Made by a program: the position numbers and the translations under genes. Shown piece after piece: positions 60,438 through 64,000 of a stretch of 64,000 nt of DNA. The notes under the pieces are model-generated. The model did no database searches. It saw only the letters and a list, made by a program, of their open reading frames with translations, and had not been told where the DNA came from. Origin of the DNA: Sedimenticola selenatireducens DSM 17993 (GTDB lineage: Bacteria > Pseudomonadota > Gammaproteobacteria > Chromatiales > Chromatiaceae); NCBI RefSeq assembly GCF_000428045.1, contig NZ_ATZE01000002.1, positions 74,457 to 138,456 on the forward strand, read 5' to 3'. Each line of letters opens with the position of its first letter. Position 1 is the first letter of the stretch.

Positions 60438-60510
60438 GATTATTCGTTTGTGCCGCTCTGTCTCTCGCCGTGTAGTATTTAACTGAATGAAATATATAGA
60501 AAACTATAAG

Positions 60511-60527
60511 TTGGCATTCCATTTGCT
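60511..60527 (+). promoter_or_regulatory. Sigma-54 (-24/-12) promoter of EF-hand gene
   Basis: TTGGCATTCCATTTGCT fits YTGGCACGNNNNTTGCW at all but two fixed positions; GG (60513-60514) and GC (60525-60526) are exactly 10 bp apart. Predicted start about 60538, 60 nt before the ATG at 60598. Enhancer-like palindromes lie upstream at the usual distance. Confidence 0.75.
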
Positions 60528-60597
60528 CTAGTCCGAGTAGCTGACTGCGCCGAGGCAGCCGGCCTAATGTTGCAACTATTGATAAATGGAGTTCCCT

Positions 60598-60843
60598 ATG
60601 ACCAAGAAGATTATGACCCTACTGTTTGCTTCCCTGGCTGCGGCTGCGGTGATTGCGGCAGAAAGCAAAACCGACGTGGTGCTGGATACCGATAACAACG
60701 GTACCCTGAGCCAGGAAGAGGCCAAGGCCATTCCGGGTCTGAGTGAGCAGTGGGAGGTGCTGGATGTGAACAAGGATGGTCAGCTGGACCCGGCTGAATT
60801 CGCCAAGTTCGAGGTGGTGACCACCACGGCTCCGGCCAACTGA
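60598..60843 (+). CDS. Exported EF-hand protein
   Basis: Small protein of 81 residues with a signal peptide (MTKKIMTLLFASLAAAAVIAA) and two EF-hand loops: DTDNNGTLSQEE and DVNKDGQLDPAE, each with Asp/Asn at the calcium positions and the terminal Glu. Periplasmic calcium binding is expected. GGAG lies 6 nt before the ATG; an ATG 12 bp upstream in frame is less likely. It follows the sigma-54 activator gene and has its own sigma-54 promoter and terminator. Confidence 0.88.
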   Translation: MTKKIMTLLFASLAAAAVIAAESKTDVVLDTDNNGTLSQEEAKAIPGLSEQWEVLDVNKDGQLDPAEFAKFEVVTTTAPAN

Positions 60844-60901
60844 TCGGTCGTATGCAGGTCGCAGGGCAGTACTCCCTCCTGTGACATCTGCATGTGATTG
60901 G

Positions 60902-60936
60902 CCAAACCCCGGCGGGTAGCTCCCGGCGGGGTTTGG
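60902..60936 (+). terminator. Intrinsic terminator of EF-hand gene
   Basis: CCAAACCCCG (60902-60911) and CGGGGTTTGG (60927-60936) form a 10-bp stem with an inner CGGG/CCCG pair; followed by TCGTTTG. The T run is weak. It lies between convergent genes and could work both ways. Confidence 0.6.
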
Positions 60937-60955
60937 TCGTTTGTGGGCTGTTGAT

Positions 60956-63211
60956 TTAGCGGGTCAGGGAGAGGAACAGTTCCGGCAGTTTGGCCGGCAG
61001 TTTCTCCACCCGGTCGATGACGCTGTACTGTTTACCGAAGATATCGCTGACATACTCATCCGCCCTGGGGTCGAGGTTGATGCAGTAGGTGTAGATGTTG
61101 TCCCGGTCCAGCTCCTGGACCGCCTTGCGCGCATCCTCGATCAGCAACCGCTCATCCTGGACGTCGATATCGGAGGGCTCGCCATCCGTGAGGATCAGCA
61201 GCAGTTTTTTCTCCGCCTGGCGATTACCCAGGTAGTGGCCGGCGTGGCGCATCGCCGCCCCCATGCGGGTGGAGTAGCCGGCCTCCATGGCCGCCAGCCG
61301 CGCCTTTACCTGATCGTTCCAGCTCTCGCTGTAGCCCTTGATGTGCTGATAGCGCACTTCATGCCGGGTGTTGGAGGAGAAACCGGCAATGGCGAAACTG
61401 TCCCCCAGCCGGTCGATGGCCCAGGCCAGCAGCGCCACCGCCTCCTGGCTCAGTTGCAGGATGCTCTGCTCGCACCCCTCCGGCACCTGGTGCAGGGATT
61501 GCGACAGATCCAGCAGCAGCATGACCGCGATGTCGCGGCCGTCGTGCCGATGGCTCATGTTGATCCGCGTGTCCGGTGTCGCGCCGCCCTTGAAATCGAC
61601 CAGGGAGCGGATCGCCACATCCAGGTCCAGCTCGCTACCCTCTTCCTGATAGCGCACCCGCACATACTGCTGCGGTTTCAGCAGGTCGAGAATGCGCTCC
61701 AGCTGCTTGGCCAGGGCGCTGTGCTTGGTCAACAGATCATCGATTAATTTGGCATCGCCTGGTGGATGTAACGATTCATACAGACTGACCCAGTCGGGAC
61801 GGTAGGTCTGGGTCTTGTAGTCCCACTCGGGATAGTGGCGCGGCGGCAGGGTGTTCAGCGGCTCCTGCTCAATCTTCTTGCGCTCCACCTCGAACTGCTC
61901 CTCCTCGTCCCCCTCCTCGATGAACTTCCACAGGTGACGGTTATCATCCCGGTATTCCACCACGGTGTTCTTGAAGTAGACGTTGGGGGCCTGGTCATTC
62001 TGGATCCGGGTGCGGGCGATAAAGGAGATTGCCAGCGGCACGATCGCCTGGGTGCTGGTCTCGCCGGCCAGCATCAGTTCATGGAACTGTGCCACCGCGT
62101 CGAGAATATCCGGGTTGCGGTAGCTGTGGTGCGGATTGAGAATCGCGTAGGAGAGCATGGCCAGGCGGTGGCGGATACAGGACTCCTTCTCCGGGTCGCA
62201 CTCGCCCTCGATCGGCACCGGGTGCAGCGCCAGCCACAGCTGCCGCAGACCGGGATACTGCTGCATGGCCAGGTATTCCACCCGCGAATCCTCCAGCAGC
62301 TCGATGGCGATGCGCTGGAACGGGCTGAAGTTGTCGGCAAAGATGAAGTGGCTCCAGCGGCGGTGGGCCGCGATATGGGCCAGCACCGCACGATAGCGGT
62401 CGATGCCGGGTACGCCGCTTTCCGTATCATCGAACACGTCCGGCAGGCGGATGCCGAGGGAGTCGTAGTAGGGGATCGGCTTGCGCAGTTCGTCGAAGGC
62501 AGTGGAGTAGGGGACCAGGTGGTCCTTGTCCTGCCACAGGGCGCGCAGGTAGAGATCGAGCTGGCGTTCATGATCGGCAAACAGGGTACCGTGGCGCTCC
62601 CGTTGCAGCATGGCGCGGCTGTCGGCGGACTGCAGGCTGAAGAAGTCCTTCTGCCGCTCGGGGTGGTTGGAGTAGTTGCGAATGCCGTACTCGGTCCAGT
62701 TGCGTATCCCCTCCAGGGAGAGCTGGTTCAGCAGATAGGGCATCTGCTGCAGATACTCCTTGGCACCCGGGCTGGGAATGGTGGCCTGCCCGCCGTGGAT
62801 GGAACTGCTGGTGCGCTCCAACATGTTCAGCAGCATGTCGATGTAGCGCACCAGCTGTTGCTCGCTGCCGAGTCGCCGCGCCGCTTCCGGCAGAGTCTGC
62901 AGGAACGGCAGGATGATGGCGCCATTGGGGGTGCGGGAGATCTTCCAGACGCTTTGCGAGACCAGGCCGAGTACCGGCTCGCCCAGCCGGGCCGCCACCT
63001 GCGGCATCTCCTCCAGATAAACCAGCACCGGCTCGAAGCCGCGGCCGATCATGCAGACCAGGGAGGCGCCTTCCAGATAGCTCTTGATGCCTGCCTCGCT
63101 CAGGCTGGCGGCGGCTTCTTCCATGCAGTCGCCAAACAGCAGGTCCAGCTGCTGGAAATTGCAGGTCAGTTGCTCCCGGTAGACCTGAAGGGCGGATTCC
63201 TCAATGCTCAC
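60956..63211 (-). CDS. cbbO: CbbO-type VWA protein (Rubisco activase partner)
   Basis: Adaptor that works with the AAA+ ATPase CbbQ to reactivate inhibited Rubisco. The 751 residues: a long N-terminal helical part and a C-terminal von Willebrand factor A domain (about 555-745) with an intact MIDAS motif, LLLDLSQSLHQ (DxSxS), and LILTDGEPSDID. NorD of denitrifiers is closely related; CbbO is preferred by the length and the CbbQ-like partner, but the Rubisco genes lie outside the window. Starts 42 bp after cbbQ ends, same strand. Confidence 0.88.
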   Translation of the reverse strand: MSIEESALQVYREQLTCNFQQLDLLFGDCMEEAAASLSEAGIKSYLEGASLVCMIGRGFEPVLVYLEEMPQVAARLGEPVLGLVSQSVWKISRTPNGAIILPFLQTLPEAARRLGSEQQLVRYIDMLLNMLERTSSSIHGGQATIPSPGAKEYLQQMPYLLNQLSLEGIRNWTEYGIRNYSNHPERQKDFFSLQSADSRAMLQRERHGTLFADHERQLDLYLRALWQDKDHLVPYSTAFDELRKPIPYYDSLGIRLPDVFDDTESGVPGIDRYRAVLAHIAAHRRWSHFIFADNFSPFQRIAIELLEDSRVEYLAMQQYPGLRQLWLALHPVPIEGECDPEKESCIRHRLAMLSYAILNPHHSYRNPDILDAVAQFHELMLAGETSTQAIVPLAISFIARTRIQNDQAPNVYFKNTVVEYRDDNRHLWKFIEEGDEEEQFEVERKKIEQEPLNTLPPRHYPEWDYKTQTYRPDWVSLYESLHPPGDAKLIDDLLTKHSALAKQLERILDLLKPQQYVRVRYQEEGSELDLDVAIRSLVDFKGGATPDTRINMSHRHDGRDIAVMLLLDLSQSLHQVPEGCEQSILQLSQEAVALLAWAIDRLGDSFAIAGFSSNTRHEVRYQHIKGYSESWNDQVKARLAAMEAGYSTRMGAAMRHAGHYLGNRQAEKKLLLILTDGEPSDIDVQDERLLIEDARKAVQELDRDNIYTYCINLDPRADEYVSDIFGKQYSVIDRVEKLPAKLPELFLSLTR

Positions 63212-63253
63212 AGTGCTGGTCCCCGCGGATTGTCTCCGTCATTTGCTTGCCGG

Positions 63254-64000
63254 TCAGGCGAACAGGCTGTCGATGGCGTGATCCAGGGTGGCCCGGATAT
63301 CGGCGTCGTCGGTGATCGGGCGCACCAGTGCCATGCGGCAGGCGGCGGTCGGCTCAACCCCCTGCCTGATCAGCTGGGCACCGTACACCAGCAGGCGCGT
63401 GGAGATGCCCTCATCCAGACCGTGGCCTTTCAGGTTGCGGGCGGTGTGGCCGACCTTTACCAGCTTGCCGGCGGTGTCGTTGTCGATGCCGGTCTCCTGG
63501 CAAATGATCTCGACCTCCAGTGTCTCGGGTGCGTAGTCGAAATCGAGCGCGGAGAACCGCTGCTTGGTGGACTGCTTTAGGTCCTTCATCAGGCTCTGGT
63601 AGCCGGGGTTGTAAGATATTACCAGCTGAAAGTCGGGGTGGGCGGCGACCACCTCGCCCTTCTTGTCCAGCGGCAGGGTGCGGCGATGGTCGGTCAGCGG
63701 ATGGATCACCACGGTGGTGTCCTGGCGCGCCTCCACCACCTCGTCCAGGTAGCAGATGGCGCCGATACGTGCCGCCACGGTCAACGGACCATCCAGCCAG
63801 CGGGTGCCGTCCGCGTCCAGCAGGTAGCGGCCCACCAGGTCGGATGCGGTCATATCCTCGTTGCAGGCCACGGTGATCAGCGGCCGCTTCAGGCGCCACG
63901 CCATGTGTTCGATGAAGCGCGACTTGCCGCAACCGGTCGGCCCCTTGATCATCACCGGCATGCGCGCCTGGTAGGCTGCCTGGTAGAGGGCGATTTCATC
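63254..64000 (-). CDS. cbbQ: CbbQ-type AAA+ ATPase (5' end cut by window)
   Basis: MoxR-family AAA+ motor partner of CbbO. The frame continues to the window edge (DEIALYQAAYQAR precedes the in-frame Met at 63961), so the first residues are missing; about 249 codons are visible. Walker A GPTGCGKS, Walker B AICYLDEV, sensor-1 region LVISYNPGYQ, and R-finger-containing KQRFSALDFDYA. NorQ is the alternative name. Probably follows cbb structural genes to the right. Confidence 0.9.
   Translation of the reverse strand, partial: DEIALYQAAYQARMPVMIKGPTGCGKSRFIEHMAWRLKRPLITVACNEDMTASDLVGRYLLDADGTRWLDGPLTVAARIGAICYLDEVVEARQDTTVVIHPLTDHRRTLPLDKKGEVVAAHPDFQLVISYNPGYQSLMKDLKQSTKQRFSALDFDYAPETLEVEIICQETGIDNDTAGKLVKVGHTARNLKGHGLDEGISTRLLVYGAQLIRQGVEPTAACRMALVRPITDDADIRATLDHAIDSLFA

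Overview
The window is a bacterial chromosome segment of roughly 55-60% GC. Gene content and order point to a gammaproteobacterium: a rpsU-yqeY-dnaG-rpoD macromolecular-synthesis operon followed by tRNA-Ile2, a hisBHAF-hisE-tatABC run, Rsd/AlgQ, E. coli-type cca, and a GlrK/QseG/GlrR-type module. CbbO and CbbQ at the right end suggest a Rubisco-containing autotroph. With pyruvate:ferredoxin oxidoreductase and an NAD-linked formate dehydrogenase, a sulfur-oxidising or facultatively anaerobic Chromatiales/Sedimenticola-like bacterium is the best guess. The genus-level placement is inference only.

Layout. 1-5.4 kb: REP-like repeats, hisB-H-A-F-E (no hisI between F and E), then tatABC, whose TatC carries a tail of about 140 residues. 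5.5-6.5 kb: a pentapeptide-repeat protein and an unknown protein. 6.5-11 kb (minus): two-gene NAD-dependent formate dehydrogenase with a fused gamma-beta subunit. 11-12.8 kb: membrane diguanylate cyclase. 13-17.7 kb (minus): nifJ and a coupled dihydroorotate-dehydrogenase-like gene. 17.7-19.1 kb: AT-rich island with a PEP-CTERM protein behind a strong sigma-54 promoter match. 19.3-24 kb (minus): tRNA-Ile2, rpoD, dnaG, yqeY, rpsU. 24-31 kb: tsaD, plsY, folB-folK, a pteridine-reductase-like SDR, a MidA-like methyltransferase, small proteins and an AEC transporter. 31-40.4 kb: DUF2461, a large unknown protein, NYN-LOTUS nuclease, pRiA4b-ORF3-like protein, DUF3820, RhlE helicase, BaiN/HI0933 flavoprotein and a chemoreceptor. 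40.5-45.3 kb: Ser/Thr kinase, a MITE-like fold-back element, cca, a putative aminopeptidase. 45.4-56.6 kb: Rsd, a divergent cyclase-like protein, Slt, an inositol-monophosphatase-family protein, a Sel1 protein, DAHP synthase, GST, FemAB/GNAT-like protein, DUF938, and two small membrane-anchored proteins. 56.9-60.9 kb: sensor kinase, coiled-coil lipoprotein and sigma-54 activator, then an EF-hand protein behind palindromes and a -24/-12 promoter. 60.9-64 kb (minus): cbbO and the 3' part of cbbQ.

Most interesting signals: (a) two TGTT-N10-AACA palindromes and a canonical sigma-54 promoter directly after the glrR-like gene, reading into a secreted EF-hand protein; (b) a second sigma-54 promoter in front of the PEP-CTERM gene; (c) an 815-residue protein with a divergent class III nucleotide-cyclase-like core next to Rsd; (d) the acidic tail on TatC; (e) a 153-bp fold-back element beside cca; (f) tRNA-Ile2 lying 15 bp behind rpoD with one terminator for the whole operon.
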